Part shown: positions 9,438-20,783 of the stretch, in pieces
How the letters are laid out: each line of letters begins with the position of its first letter
Numbering within the stretch: position 1 is the first letter of the stretch
Assembly (NCBI RefSeq): GCF_900106095.1
Contig: NZ_FNUD01000002.1
Span: forward strand, 1,075,501 to 1,139,500
DNA from: Pseudomonas deceptionensis
Lineage (GTDB): Bacteria > Pseudomonadota > Gammaproteobacteria > Pseudomonadales > Pseudomonadaceae
Reading direction: 5' to 3'
Length of the DNA: 64,000 nt
Notes under the pieces: model-generated
What the model was told of the DNA's origin: nothing
Databases searched by the model: none
Seen by the model: only the letters and a program-made list of their open reading frames with translations
Program-made: the position numbers and the translations under genes

Positions 9438-9462
9438 TCGACTTGTTCTACCGGAGCCCTGA

Positions 9463-10368
<906 letters not shown>

Positions 10369-10377
10369 ACCGAACTG

Positions 10378-10418
10378 AAAAAGCCCCGCCCGGTAATCGC
10401 CGGGCGGGGCTTTTTTTA
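10378..10418 (+). terminator. Rho-independent terminator after argB
   Basis: The stem AGCCCCGCCCGG/CCGGGCGGGGCT has a short loop and is followed by seven T. Confidence 0.95.
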
Positions 10419-10428
10419 CTTGAAAATC

Positions 10429-10507
10429 TGTGGGAGCGAGCCTGCTCGCGAAGGCCGTCAAGAACCACGCGGCTCTTCAACTCTTCGCGAGCAGGCTCGC
10501 TCCCACA
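10429..10507. repeat. REP pair, GAGCGAGCC family
   Basis: Inverted copies of TGTGGGAGCGAGCCTGCTCGCGA flank about 33 bases, between the argB terminator and the 3' end of pyrE. It is the same family as 208-294 and 39231-39285. Confidence 0.95.
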
Positions 10508-10531
10508 CTTCTAGTGAGTCATGGGCGGGGG

Positions 10532-11173
10532 TTAAATCCCGTACTGCGCCCGGTACGCTTCAACGGCTGGCAGGTATTGCTTGAGCGTTTCGTCTTCGGC
10601 CAGGTACTGCAAGACCTGGTTCAACGACACGATGCTGATCACCGGAATCCCGAAGTCGCGTTCGACTTCCTGGATCGCCGACAGCTCGCCATTGCCGCGT
10701 TCCTGACGGTTCAGGGCAATTATCACGCCTGCGGCCTTGGCGCCTTGGGCCTGGATGATCTGCATGACTTCACGGATGGCGGTGCCGGCCGTGATCACGT
10801 CGTCGATGATCAGGATATCGCCTTCGAGCGGCGAGCCAACCAGGCTGCCACCTTCGCCGTGTGCCTTGGCTTCCTTGCGGTTGAAGCACCACGGAAGATC
10901 GCGGTCGTGGTGCTCGGCCAGTGCGACAACGGTGGTCGCGGCCAGGGGGATACCCTTGTAGGCCGGGCCAAACAGCACATCGAAGGAAATGCCGCTGTCA
11001 ACGATGGCGGCAGCATAGAAGCGCCCCAGTTGAGCCAGCGCAGAACCTGTATTGAACAGGCCGGCATTGAAGAAGTAAGGACTGGTACGCCCCGACTTCA
11101 GGGTGAACTCACCGAAGCGCAGTACGCCGCGATCGATGGCAAAACGGATGAAGTCGCGCTGATACGCTTGCAT
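10532..11173 (-). CDS. pyrE: Orotate phosphoribosyltransferase
   Basis: 213 residues, the family length. It converts orotate and PRPP to orotidine 5'-monophosphate in pyrimidine synthesis. The PRPP-binding motif is [16 protein letters not shown] near 119-134, preceded by the flexible catalytic loop ([13 protein letters not shown]). The ATG at 11173 ([13 protein letters not shown]) was preferred to an upstream in-frame start. It is divergent from crc across an 82-bp gap with a 17-bp palindrome. Confidence 0.97.
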   Translation of the reverse strand: MQAYQRDFIRFAIDRGVLRFGEFTLKSGRTSPYFFNAGLFNTGSALAQLGRFYAAAIVDSGISFDVLFGPAYKGIPLAATTVVALAEHHDRDLPWCFNRKEAKAHGEGGSLVGSPLEGDILIIDDVITAGTAIREVMQIIQAQGAKAAGVIIALNRQERGNGELSAIQEVERDFGIPVISIVSLNQVLQYLAEDETLKQYLPAVEAYRAQYGI

Positions 11174-11217
11174 GAAAAAAGCCCCAGATACCACGGATTT
11201 AGCTAATTAGTAAGACC

Positions 11218-11234
11218 GCGTGTATCATACACGC
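11218..11234. promoter_or_regulatory. 17-bp perfect palindrome in the pyrE-crc gap
   Basis: GCGTGTATCATACACGC is perfectly symmetric about the central C. The core contains TATCAT on the plus strand and TATGAT on the minus strand, each resembling a -10 box, so it may overlap promoters in both directions or be an operator. It lies 21 bases before the crc start. Confidence 0.4.
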
Positions 11235-11255
11235 ACGTGATTTTTGGGGCCATTT

Positions 11256-12035
11256 ATGCGGATCATCAGTGTGAACGTCAATGGTATTCAGACGGCAGTC
11301 GAGCGCGGTTTGCTCAGTTGGCTGCAAGCTCAGAATGCCGACGTTATCTGCCTGCAGGACACCCGCGCCTCCGCCTTTGAACTGGACGATCCAGCTTACC
11401 AGCTCGATGGCTACTTTCTTTATGCCTGCGAAGCTGAAGTCCCTGCCCAAGGCGGTGTGGCTTTGTACTCGCGGTTGCAACCGAAAGCAGTCATCACTGG
11501 GCTGGGCTTTGAGACGGCCGATCGCTACGGGCGCTACCTGCAAGCCGATTTCGATAAGGTCAGCATCGCGACCTTGCTGCTCCCTTCGGGGCAGAACGGC
11601 GATGAAGACTTGAATCAAAAATTCAAGCTAATGGACGATTTTGCACGCTACCTTGATAAGCAGCGCCGCAAACGTCGTGAGTACATCTACTGCGGCTCGT
11701 TGTATGTGGCGCAGCAGAAACTCGACATTAAAAACTGGCGTGACAGCCAGCAATCGCCTGGTTTCCTGGCGCCTGAACGGGCCTGGATGGATGAGATTGT
11801 CGGCAACATGGGCTATGTCGATGCCCTGCGTGAAGTCAGTCGTGAAGGTGACCAGTACAGCTGGTGGCCGGACAACGAACAAGCCGAGATGCTTAATCTG
11901 GGCTGGCGTTTCGACTACCAGTTGTTGACACCGGGCTTGCGTCGCTTTGTACGAAGCGCTCGTTTGCCGCGTCAGCCACGCTTCTCGCAACATGCGCCAT
12001 TGATCGTGGACTACGACTGGACACTGACAATCTAA
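11256..12035 (+). CDS. crc: Catabolite repression control protein
   Basis: 259 residues, identical in length to P. aeruginosa Crc. It has the exonuclease-III/EEP fold (MRIISVNVNGIQTAVERGL, ICLQDTRA, GVALYSR, HAPLIVDYD). Established work shows that Crc has lost nuclease activity and acts with Hfq on A-rich targets to block translation of catabolic mRNAs until preferred carbon sources are used up. The sRNAs CrcZ/CrcY titrate Hfq; neither is visible in this window. The ATG at 11256 was chosen over an upstream GTG-like extension. It is divergent from pyrE, as in other pseudomonads. Confidence 0.96.
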   Translation: MRIISVNVNGIQTAVERGLLSWLQAQNADVICLQDTRASAFELDDPAYQLDGYFLYACEAEVPAQGGVALYSRLQPKAVITGLGFETADRYGRYLQADFDKVSIATLLLPSGQNGDEDLNQKFKLMDDFARYLDKQRRKRREYIYCGSLYVAQQKLDIKNWRDSQQSPGFLAPERAWMDEIVGNMGYVDALREVSREGDQYSWWPDNEQAEMLNLGWRFDYQLLTPGLRRFVRSARLPRQPRFSQHAPLIVDYDWTLTI

Positions 12036-12051
12036 GTGTCTTTTCGTTGAT

Positions 12052-12084
12052 ACAAAAAAGCCGACATCGCTGTCGGCTTTTTTG
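12052..12084. terminator. Bidirectional terminator between crc and DUF4870 gene
   Basis: The hairpin AAAAAAGCCGACA/TGTCGGCTTTTTT has a four-base loop. A and T tracts on both sides serve the convergent genes. Confidence 0.92.
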
Positions 12085-12095
12085 TGGGCGCTGAT

Positions 12096-12464
12096 TTACT
12101 TGAGCGGGCGCCAGGTGAAGGGGTAGCGGTACACCACCCCGTCATTGGCCTTGACGCCTGCAATCACCACCAGCACCACTGCGCCGATCAGCACCAGGCC
12201 GAGCAGGGCGAAGCCGATCAGAACGAACATCAGCAGGTAGCAAATAGCCGAAGCAATTGCCACGGTGATCTGAAAGTTCAGCGCTTCCTTGCCCTGGTCG
12301 TCGATAAAGGGATCGCTTTCGCGCTTTATCTGCCACAGGATCAGCGGGCCGATCAGGCTGCCAAACGGAAACCACATCCCGAGGAACGCGGAGAAATGAC
12401 AAAACATGGCCCATTTACGAGCGTCGCGGCTCGGTTCGGGTTTTGAAAGGTCCAGCTCACTCAT
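12096..12464 (-). CDS. DUF4870 (Tic20-like) membrane protein
   Basis: A 122-residue inner-membrane protein. A short acidic/basic N-terminus precedes DARKWAMFCHFSAFLGMWFP and a Gly/Pro-rich first helix. Then come a cytoplasmic loop with KRESDPFIDDQGKEALNFQ and two further hydrophobic segments ending in VVIAGVKANDG. The HxxxFxG and EALNFQ blocks are the DUF4870 signature. No function is established. It lies just downstream of rph on the same strand, 34 bases away, and may be co-transcribed with it. Confidence 0.8.
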   Translation of the reverse strand: MSELDLSKPEPSRDARKWAMFCHFSAFLGMWFPFGSLIGPLILWQIKRESDPFIDDQGKEALNFQITVAIASAICYLLMFVLIGFALLGLVLIGAVVLVVIAGVKANDGVVYRYPFTWRPLK

Positions 12465-12498
12465 GGCGTTCTCCGGGTAGTCGTTAAGGCTTGGACAA

Positions 12499-13221
12499 TC
12501 AATCGGCCAATGCAGCTTGCTGCAGGGCGAAAATTTCGTTCATGCCTTTCTGTGCCAGCGCGAGCATGGCGTTCAGCTCTTCAGGCTGGAACGGCGCGCC
12601 TTCGGCGGTGCCCTGAACTTCGATGAAACCACCGGAACTGGTCATTACTACGTTCAGGTCGGTTTCGGCTGCCGAATCTTCAGGGTAGTCCAGGTCAAGG
12701 ACCGGAACACCCTGGTACATGCCAACCGATACCGCTGCGATCATCTGCTTGATAGGGTCGCCGCCTTTGAGGCCGCCACGCTTTTTGATGATTTTCAGTG
12801 CGTCGATCAGTGCAACCATGGCACCGGTGATGGATGCGGTGCGGGTGCCGCCGTCAGCCTGGATCACGTCGCAGTCAACGTACAGGGTGATATCGCCCAG
12901 CTTGGACATGTCCAGTGCTGCACGCAGGGAGCGGCCGATCAGGCGCTGGATTTCCAGGGTGCGCCCGCCTTGCTTGCCGCGGCTGGCTTCACGCTGGTTA
13001 CGATCGCCGGTAGCGCGTGGGAGCATGCCGTATTCGGCAGTCAGCCAGCCCTGGCCCTGGCCTTTAAGGAAGCGCGGCACGCCGTTCTCGACGCTGACGG
13101 TGCAGATGACTTTGGTGTCACCGAACTCGACCAGTACAGAACCCTCTGCGTGTTTGGTGTAGTTGCGGGTGATGCGGATCGGGCGGAGCTGATCGGCAAC
13201 GCGACCACTTGGACGTTTCAT
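12499..13221 (-). CDS. rph: Ribonuclease PH
   Basis: A 240-residue phosphorolytic 3'-5' exoribonuclease that trims tRNA 3' ends and helps degrade structured RNA. It starts [20 protein letters not shown], with the [20 protein letters not shown] segment (about 85-105) and the phosphate-binding and catalytic Asp in [14 protein letters not shown]. It is of full length with an intact C-terminus, unlike the truncated rph of E. coli K-12 (established). It is divergent from yicC. Confidence 0.96.
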   Translation of the reverse strand: MKRPSGRVADQLRPIRITRNYTKHAEGSVLVEFGDTKVICTVSVENGVPRFLKGQGQGWLTAEYGMLPRATGDRNQREASRGKQGGRTLEIQRLIGRSLRAALDMSKLGDITLYVDCDVIQADGGTRTASITGAMVALIDALKIIKKRGGLKGGDPIKQMIAAVSVGMYQGVPVLDLDYPEDSAAETDLNVVMTSSGGFIEVQGTAEGAPFQPEELNAMLALAQKGMNEIFALQQAALAD

Positions 13222-13415
13222 GTGGGATACCTGTACGGGACGGAAAACTGCCGAGCATTATAAAGGAAAGGCCATGACGGCGCAGGACGCGTCGGTTTGT
13301 CGTCGTGAGAGCGTATTTACGACCGACGTCATTTGGGGCCACCCGCTGCACTGCGTTACAATTGTCGGTCTTAATTGCCGTCAGGCTTAATTCATTGAAT
13401 CGCGAGGTACCGTCC

Positions 13416-14913
<1,498 letters not shown>

Positions 14914-14922
14914 AGAGCGCTT

Positions 14923-14972
14923 CCCAAAACCCCTGTAAGGGCTTTACATTGGCGCTTACAGAGGTTTTTGGG
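14923..14972 (+). repeat. Long imperfect hairpin after gmk
   Basis: CCCAAAACCCCTGTAAG is nearly complementary to CTTACAGAGGTTTTTGGG. The arms are about 17 bp with one bulge and a 15-base loop. It lies just after the gmk stop codon and before a second, terminator-like hairpin. Confidence 0.6.
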
Positions 14973-14982
14973 GCAACGCCCG

Positions 14983-15018
14983 AAAAATCAGCGCTTCCCT
15001 AATGGCTGGTGATTTTTT
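14983..15018 (+). terminator. Probable terminator between gmk and rpoZ
   Basis: GAAAAATCAGC and GCTGGTGATTTTTT can form a stem with an AAAAA/TTTTTT base and a T tract. The pairing is imperfect. If active it separates gmk from rpoZ-spoT. Confidence 0.45.
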
Positions 15019-15081
15019 AAACTGTTTAGTCCGCTCGCCCATCCGGGCAGCGCGCATATTGCATTTGCTACGAGGAAGACC

Positions 15082-15345
15082 ATGGCCCGCGTAACCGTTG
15101 AAGACTGTCTAGAACACGTGGATAACCGTTTTGAGCTGGTCATGCTCTCTACCAAGCGTGCCCGTCAACTGGCCACCGGCGGTAAAGAGCCACTGGTTGA
15201 GTGGGAAAACGACAAGCCGACCGTTGTTGCCTTGCGTGAAATCGCTGCAGGCCTGATGAGCTACGAGTTTATCGCTAACGCTGAAATCGTCGAAGACGAA
15301 CCGCTGTTCGCAGCGTTCGAGGACGAGTCCAACGAGGCGAACTAA
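15082..15345 (+). CDS. rpoZ: DNA-directed RNA polymerase omega subunit
   Basis: An 87-residue omega subunit, which helps assemble beta prime into RNA polymerase and forms part of a ppGpp-binding site. The conserved [20 protein letters not shown] and KRARQL segments are present. A GAGGAAG ribosome site lies before the ATG. It precedes spoT by 60 bases, the conserved order that pairs a ppGpp target with the ppGpp enzyme. Confidence 0.97.
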   Translation: MARVTVEDCLEHVDNRFELVMLSTKRARQLATGGKEPLVEWENDKPTVVALREIAAGLMSYEFIANAEIVEDEPLFAAFEDESNEAN

Positions 15346-15405
15346 GCCTATGCCCGGTCGACATAGCACGGCGAAGGGTAAAAAGTTTTGGCAGGAGGTT
15401 TCCTC

Positions 15406-17511
15406 ATGCCGAGCATAGACGCCCTCGCCGATCGCTTGTCGGCGTACCTCGGCCCGGACCAGGTCAATCTGGTCCGCCGGGCGTACTTCTACGCAGAACA
15501 AGCCCACGACGGCCAACGCCGACGTAGCGGCGAGCCTTATGTCACGCATCCGCTGGCAGTGGCAAACATCCTTGCCGATATGCATATGGACCATCAAAGC
15601 CTGATGGCGGCCATGCTGCATGACGTAATCGAAGACACCGGTATTGCCAAGGAAGCGCTAGTCGCGCAGTTCGGCGAAACCGTGGCCGATCTGGTCGACG
15701 GGGTCAGCAAGCTGACTCAGATGAACTTCGAAACAAAGGCCGAAGCCCAAGCTGAAAACTTCCAGAAAATGGCCATGGCCATGGCGCGTGATATTCGCGT
15801 GATTCTGGTGAAGCTGGCTGACCGGCTGCACAACATGCGTACCCTCGAAGTGCTGTCCGGCGAAAAACGCCGACGGATTGCCAAGGAAACCCTGGAAATC
15901 TATGCACCCATTGCCAATCGGCTGGGTATGCACAGCATTCGTATCGAATTCGAAGACCTCGGTTTCAAGGCGATGTACCCGATGCGCTCCGCGCGCATTT
16001 ATCAGGCCGTCAAACGCGCCCGGGGCAATCGCAAAGAGATCGTGAATAAAATTGAAGAATCGCTCAGCCACTGTCTGGCCATTGATGGCATTCAGGGCGA
16101 AGTCAGCGGTCGTCAAAAGCATATCTACGGTATCTACAAAAAAATGCGCGGCAAGCGCCGGGCCTTCAACGAGATCATGGACGTTTACGCGTTCCGGATC
16201 ATCGTCGACAAGGTCGATACCTGCTACCGCGTGCTGGGTGCTGTACATAATTTGTACAAACCCCTGCCGGGGCGTTTCAAGGATTACATCGCCATTCCCA
16301 AGGCCAACGGCTATCAGTCGTTGCATACCACCCTGTTTGGCATGCATGGCGTACCGATCGAAATTCAGATCCGTACCCGTGAGATGGAAGAAATGGCCAA
16401 CAACGGTATCGCCGCCCACTGGCTGTACAAATCCAGTGGCGACGAGCAGCACACGGGTACACACGCCCGGGCGCGGCAGTGGGTCAAGGGCGTGCTGGAG
16501 ATGCAGCAGCGCGCAGGCAACTCCCTCGAATTTATCGAAAGCGTGAAAATCGACCTGTTCCCGGACGAGGTCTACGTCTTCACGCCCAAAGGCCGGATCA
16601 TGGAGCTGCCCAAAGGCTCCACGGCAGTCGACTTCGCCTACGCGGTGCACACCGACGTGGGCAACAGCTGTATTGCGTGCCGGATCAATCGCCGGCTCGC
16701 GCCGTTGTCCGAGCCGCTGCAAAGTGGCTCCACGGTCGAGATCGTCAGTGCGCCCGGCGCGCGTCCCAACCCGGCCTGGCTCAACTTTGTGGTCACCGGC
16801 AAGGCGCGCACGCATATCCGTCATGCGCTCAAGCTGCAGCGTCGCTCCGAGTCGGTCAATCTGGGCGAGCGCCTGCTGAACAAGGTGCTCAACGGCTTCA
16901 ACAGTGCGCTGGATAAAATCCCGGCCGAGCGCGTCCAGGCAATGCTTCAGGAGTATCGTCTGGAGCAGATCGAAGACCTGCTCGAAGACATCGGCCTGGG
17001 CAATCGCATGGCCTACGTGGTGGCCCGACGTCTGTTGGGTGAAGGCGAGGCACTGCCGAGCCCGGAAGGTCCGCTGGCGATTCGCGGTACGGAAGGTTTG
17101 GTGCTCAGTTACGCCAAATGCTGTACGCCGATCCCGGGAGATCCGATTGTTGGTCATCTGTCCGCGGGCAAAGGCATGGTTGTGCACCTGGACAACTGCC
17201 GCAATATCAGTGAAATCCGCCATAACCCCGAAAAATGCATCCAGCTTTCGTGGGCCAAGGACGTTACCGGCGAATTCAACGTCGAGTTGCGCGTCGAGCT
17301 GGAACATCAGCGCGGCCTGATTGCGCTGCTGGCCAGCAGCGTAAACGCCGCCGACGGCAACATCGAAAAGATCAGCATGGACGAACGCGATGGTCGAATC
17401 AGCGTCGTTCAACTGGTGGTCAGCGTGCACGACCGCGTGCACCTGGCTCGCGTGATCAAAAAACTGCGCGCCCTTACCGGGGTTATCCGCATCACTCGTA
17501 TGCGTGCGTAG
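15406..17511 (+). CDS. spoT: Bifunctional (p)ppGpp synthetase/hydrolase
   Basis: A 701-residue RelA/SpoT homologue. The HD hydrolase site is intact (His72-Asp73 in MLHDVIEDTG), so it can degrade ppGpp. The synthetase domain carries RQKHIYGIYKKMRGKRRAF and YIAIPKANGYQSLHTT. A TGS domain (VYVFTPKGRIMELPKGSTAVDFAYAVH), a Cys-rich zinc-finger-like segment (AKCCTPIPGDPIVGH) and a C-terminal ACT domain follow. The ATG at 15406, six bases after AGGAGGTTT, gives the known length. It is one of the two enzymes that set the stringent response in Pseudomonas. Confidence 0.97.
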   Translation: MPSIDALADRLSAYLGPDQVNLVRRAYFYAEQAHDGQRRRSGEPYVTHPLAVANILADMHMDHQSLMAAMLHDVIEDTGIAKEALVAQFGETVADLVDGVSKLTQMNFETKAEAQAENFQKMAMAMARDIRVILVKLADRLHNMRTLEVLSGEKRRRIAKETLEIYAPIANRLGMHSIRIEFEDLGFKAMYPMRSARIYQAVKRARGNRKEIVNKIEESLSHCLAIDGIQGEVSGRQKHIYGIYKKMRGKRRAFNEIMDVYAFRIIVDKVDTCYRVLGAVHNLYKPLPGRFKDYIAIPKANGYQSLHTTLFGMHGVPIEIQIRTREMEEMANNGIAAHWLYKSSGDEQHTGTHARARQWVKGVLEMQQRAGNSLEFIESVKIDLFPDEVYVFTPKGRIMELPKGSTAVDFAYAVHTDVGNSCIACRINRRLAPLSEPLQSGSTVEIVSAPGARPNPAWLNFVVTGKARTHIRHALKLQRRSESVNLGERLLNKVLNGFNSALDKIPAERVQAMLQEYRLEQIEDLLEDIGLGNRMAYVVARRLLGEGEALPSPEGPLAIRGTEGLVLSYAKCCTPIPGDPIVGHLSAGKGMVVHLDNCRNISEIRHNPEKCIQLSWAKDVTGEFNVELRVELEHQRGLIALLASSVNAADGNIEKISMDERDGRISVVQLVVSVHDRVHLARVIKKLRALTGVIRITRMRA

Positions 17512-17535
17512 CCATCTAATTACAAGGAGTCACCC

Positions 17536-17916
17536 ATGTCCAAGACTGTTATCACCAGCGACAAGGCACCTGCTGCAATCGGTACTTATTCTCAGGCGAT
17601 CAAAGCTGGCAATACTGTCTACATGTCCGGTCAAATCCCGCTGGACCCAAAAACCATGGAGCTGGTTGAAGGCTTTGAAGCCCAGACCGTTCAGGTTTTC
17701 GAAAATCTGAAGTCGGTGGCCGAAGCCGCGGGTGGTTCGTTCAAGGACATCGTCAAGCTGAACATCTTCCTGACAGACCTGAGCCACTTCGCCAAGGTCA
17801 ACGAGATCATGGGCAAGTACTTCGAGCAGCCATACCCGGCCCGCGCCGCCATCGGCGTTGCAGCCCTGCCAAAGGGTTCGCAGGTAGAGATGGACGCTAT
17901 TCTGGTACTTGAGTAA
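17536..17916 (+). CDS. ridA: RidA family reactive enamine/imine deaminase
   Basis: 126 residues, the normal size of the trimeric RidA (YjgF/UK114) family. It hydrolyses reactive 2-aminoacrylate and related enamines made by pyridoxal enzymes. Motifs are [23 protein letters not shown] at the N-terminus and [24 protein letters not shown] at the C-terminus, with the active-site arginine in PARAAIGV. It lies 24 bases after spoT with its own AAGGAG ribosome site, probably co-transcribed. Confidence 0.95.
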   Translation: MSKTVITSDKAPAAIGTYSQAIKAGNTVYMSGQIPLDPKTMELVEGFEAQTVQVFENLKSVAEAAGGSFKDIVKLNIFLTDLSHFAKVNEIMGKYFEQPYPARAAIGVAALPKGSQVEMDAILVLE

Positions 17917-17983
17917 CACCCTCGGCGCAGCGTCTTCATGCTGCGCCAACCCCCGCTCCTCCTTGTTTCAAAAGGACCCCGCC

Positions 17984-18727
17984 ATGCGCAAAGCGCTCGT
18001 GTTGTCACTGCTCACTGTTGTTCTGGGGGGTTGTGCCAGCGTACCCGCCCACCGCGACATCAGTGGTGTCTGGATCAATCAGGCCGCAATCGACGCAGCT
18101 GCCAATGGCGGCAACTTGCGCGAAGCCCTGCTGGCCTACGGGCCGAACCTTGAATGGGACATCGACGCCAAAAACGCTACGGCTAATTACACCAACGGCT
18201 TTGAACGGGTTGAAGGCAAATTGCTGCCTGAAGACGATGGTGGGTGGCAGGTCAGCTTTTATGGCAGTGGATCCACCGGCTTGAGCCTGGAAGGTGAAAC
18301 GCTGATCCAGGCCGAGACGGATGCAGAGCCGCGCCAGCCTTTTGTGCGCTCGCAGGTCAATGTTGCAAGCGACGCGCCATTGGGTACGAGCTTTGAGGCG
18401 GCACTCAACTCCGCTTATATGGGCGGGCAGTGGCGTGTCGTCAGTGGTGCGGGCCAGGGCAACCCTGTGACGTTTTCAGCGGACGGTCAGGTCAAGGGCC
18501 TGCCCAATACCCAGCGTTACGTACTGTGCCTGGCGGGTGATTGCGCATCGATGAGTGGCGAGTACGACAGCCTGTGGTTACAGCAGGGTGAGACGGGCGC
18601 TGCGCACATTTTTGTGCGCGATGGCCGCCGGCTTGAAATCTTCCAGGCGCTGGACGCCTCCGCTCCGGATGACATGCCCCAGTTTTACCCGGGCAAGCGC
18701 GAGTGGGTGTTGGAGAAACTGTTATAG
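17984..18727 (+). CDS. Predicted lipoprotein of unknown function
   Basis: A 247-residue protein with a classic lipoprotein signal, MRKALVLSLLTVVLGGC, with the lipobox LGGC at 14-17. The residues after the Cys (ASVPAHRD) carry no Asp at +2, so outer-membrane sorting is likely. The remainder is rich in Gly, Asp and aromatic residues (for example NTQRYVLCLAGDCASMSGEYDS) with two extra cysteines that could pair. I recognise no domain. A homologue sits at the same place after ridA in other pseudomonads. The ATG at 17984, after AAAGGA, was chosen for the signal peptide. Confidence 0.75.
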   Translation: MRKALVLSLLTVVLGGCASVPAHRDISGVWINQAAIDAAANGGNLREALLAYGPNLEWDIDAKNATANYTNGFERVEGKLLPEDDGGWQVSFYGSGSTGLSLEGETLIQAETDAEPRQPFVRSQVNVASDAPLGTSFEAALNSAYMGGQWRVVSGAGQGNPVTFSADGQVKGLPNTQRYVLCLAGDCASMSGEYDSLWLQQGETGAAHIFVRDGRRLEIFQALDASAPDDMPQFYPGKREWVLEKLL

Positions 18728-18749
18728 CTGCTGCGGTTTCCCCATAAAT

Positions 18750-19607
18750 CTACGCTTTGCCGTCCAGAATCCCGGCATACCCCTCGCGATAGCTCGAGTA
18801 GCGCGGCTCCCAGCCCAGTGCCTTGGCGCGGGCGTTGCTGCAGCGCTTGCTGCCCGCCCGGCGGGTGCTTGTCTCGGCAGCCCACTCGGTCACTCCCAGG
18901 CGTTCACGTAACCAGCCCACTACTTCGGCCAGTGGCACCGGTGCGTTATCGACACCTATGTAGCAGTCGTCCAGGGCTTTACCCTGACGGTCAGCCTCAA
19001 GCAAAAAGGCCAGAAGGCCGCCCGCGTCGTCGGCATGGATGCGGTTGCCATACATCGGCGGGTCGATGGCTACGCGATAGCCTTTACGTACCTGCCCCAG
19101 CATCCACTCACGTCCCGGCCCGTAGATCCCGGTCAAACGCACCACACTGGCGGCAATACCGCTGTTGAGCGCCACCTGCTCGGCGTCGAGCATGATTCGC
19201 CCCGAGTAGTTTGTTGCCTGGGCGGGTGAGGTCTCGTCAATCCATTCCCCGTCCTTCTGGGCAAAAACGCTGCTGCTGGAGACAAACAGCAGCCGCTTTG
19301 GCTTCTGGCCGTGTTGCTTGAGCCAGCTCAGGGTGTGCTTCAACCCGTCCACATACGCCGCCTGGTAACCCGCTTCGTCATGCTCGGTTGCAGCGGCGCT
19401 GTACACCACATAGTCGATCTCTCCCGATGGCCAGTGCGCCGGGCACTGCTCGCTGAACAAATCGCCAGCCACCCCGATGACACCCGCGGGCAGCCGCTCG
19501 ATCGAGCGCCGAAGCCCGTGTACCTGCCAGTCATTGGTGAGCAACTGAGTGGCCATGCGGCTGCCGATATCACCGCATCCGGCGATCAAAACAGAGGCTT
19601 TGGGCAT
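18750..19607 (-). CDS. NAD(P)-dependent SDR/epimerase family protein
   Basis: A 285-residue atypical extended SDR. The Rossmann glycine motif is LIAGCGDIGSR at 7-17. The catalytic-site region is VSSSSVFAQKDG with Tyr in the ATNYSGRIMLDAE segment, where Arg stands at the place of the usual Lys in YxxxK, so the classical catalytic Lys appears replaced. It resembles E. coli YeeZ-type proteins. The substrate is unknown. It converges on the lipoprotein gene and is divergent from exbB. Confidence 0.75.
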   Translation of the reverse strand: MPKASVLIAGCGDIGSRMATQLLTNDWQVHGLRRSIERLPAGVIGVAGDLFSEQCPAHWPSGEIDYVVYSAAATEHDEAGYQAAYVDGLKHTLSWLKQHGQKPKRLLFVSSSSVFAQKDGEWIDETSPAQATNYSGRIMLDAEQVALNSGIAASVVRLTGIYGPGREWMLGQVRKGYRVAIDPPMYGNRIHADDAGGLLAFLLEADRQGKALDDCYIGVDNAPVPLAEVVGWLRERLGVTEWAAETSTRRAGSKRCSNARAKALGWEPRYSSYREGYAGILDGKA

Positions 19608-19694
19608 CTCAAGATTCCTAATGAAGAGTTACAAAATGACCTAAATAGACACGACCAAAGTCGTGGCTTTCGAAAAAAACAGATGCTATTGCTT

Positions 19695-19723
19695 TTGTTA
19701 ACAAGAATTACTTGCAATAATAA
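19695..19723 (+). promoter_or_regulatory. Likely exbB-exbD-tonB promoter
   Basis: TTGTTA, 17 bases, TAATAA lies 74 bases before exbB in an AT-rich gap. The -10 area (ATTACTTGCAATAATAACGCATCATT) is the kind of AT-rich site where Fur often binds, but it matches the 19-bp Fur consensus poorly, so Fur control is only a guess. Confidence 0.45.
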
Positions 19724-19796
19724 CGCATCATTTTGCCCTTGGTCTTACACCGCGTTGTAGGGCATTAACTCATTACTTTTCTCAGGTCCGGCTAGC

Positions 19797-20777
19797 ATGA
19801 CACGCAATCATCCCACCGCTTCGCCAACCCAGCCTTTGAGCCCAACACGCGTCTGGCGTGGGGTTGCGGCGCTAATGTTCAGCTTGATGTTGGCACCGGT
19901 CGCGGCATTTGCCGACGAACCTGCTGCCCCAGCTGTACACGCCGCCACTGAGGCTGCTGCCCCGGCACCTGTTGCAACACCGGGTGCGACTGATCCTACA
20001 CTGGTTGAGGGCGCTGTTGCCCCGGCCGATGACGCGCCGCAAATTATTGCCGAAGAAGATAACAGCCTGGGCATGGCCCATGACCTGTCGCCTTGGGGCA
20101 TGTACAAAAACGCGGACATCGTCGTCAAAATCGTGATGATCGGTCTGGCCATCGCCTCGATCATTACCTGGACCATCGGGATTGCCAAAGGCTTTGAAGT
20201 CCTGGGCGCCAAGCGTCGTCTGCGGGTTGAAATCGCCCATCTGAAAAAAGCCCGTACCCTTAAAGAAGCCAGCGACACTGCGGCCAAAGAAGGCACGCTG
20301 GCCCACCTGCTGGTGCAGGACGCCCTCGAAGAAATGCGCCTGTCGGCCAATAGCCGCGAAAAAGAAGGCATCAAGGAGCGTGTGAGCTTCCGTCTTGAGC
20401 GTCTGGTAGCCGCTTGCGGCCGCAACATGAGCAGCGGCACGGGCATACTCGCCACCATCGGTTCCACTGCACCGTTCGTCGGTCTGTTCGGTACGGTATG
20501 GGGCATCATGAACAGCTTTATCGGTATCGCCAAAACTCAGACTACCAACCTGGCCGTCGTAGCGCCGGGTATTGCTGAAGCCCTGTTGGCCACGGCACTG
20601 GGTCTGGTTGCAGCGATTCCTGCCGTAGTGATTTACAACGTTTTCGCCCGCTCCATCACCGGCTACAAGGCTCAGGTGGCGGATGCGTCTGCTGAAGTGT
20701 TGCTGTTGGTTAGCCGTGACCTCGATCACCTGCCGCCCGAGCGTAGCTCGCAACCGCACATGGTGAAAGTGGGGTAA
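19797..20777 (+). CDS. exbB: TonB-system energiser ExbB
   Basis: A 326-residue MotA/TolQ/ExbB-family inner-membrane proton-channel subunit. It has the long N-terminal extension common in Pseudomonas ExbB. A signal-like hydrophobic segment (about 20-40, ending AFADEP) precedes an Ala/Pro-rich linker, then the first transmembrane helix after WGMYKNADIVVKIVMIGLA. The large cytoplasmic loop follows, then the two C-terminal helices with the signature STAPFVGLFGTVWGIMNSF and GIAEALLATALGL. With ExbD it couples the proton gradient to TonB for import of siderophores and vitamin B12 across the outer membrane. Confidence 0.95.
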   Translation: MTRNHPTASPTQPLSPTRVWRGVAALMFSLMLAPVAAFADEPAAPAVHAATEAAAPAPVATPGATDPTLVEGAVAPADDAPQIIAEEDNSLGMAHDLSPWGMYKNADIVVKIVMIGLAIASIITWTIGIAKGFEVLGAKRRLRVEIAHLKKARTLKEASDTAAKEGTLAHLLVQDALEEMRLSANSREKEGIKERVSFRLERLVAACGRNMSSGTGILATIGSTAPFVGLFGTVWGIMNSFIGIAKTQTTNLAVVAPGIAEALLATALGLVAAIPAVVIYNVFARSITGYKAQVADASAEVLLLVSRDLDHLPPERSSQPHMVKVG

Positions 20778-20783
20778 CCGGCC

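Noticed and set aside
19701..19735. Fur box upstream of exbB
   Set aside because: The site is AT-rich and located well, but alignment to the 19-bp Fur consensus gave only about 8 matches, no better than expected in such DNA. Kept as a promoter only.
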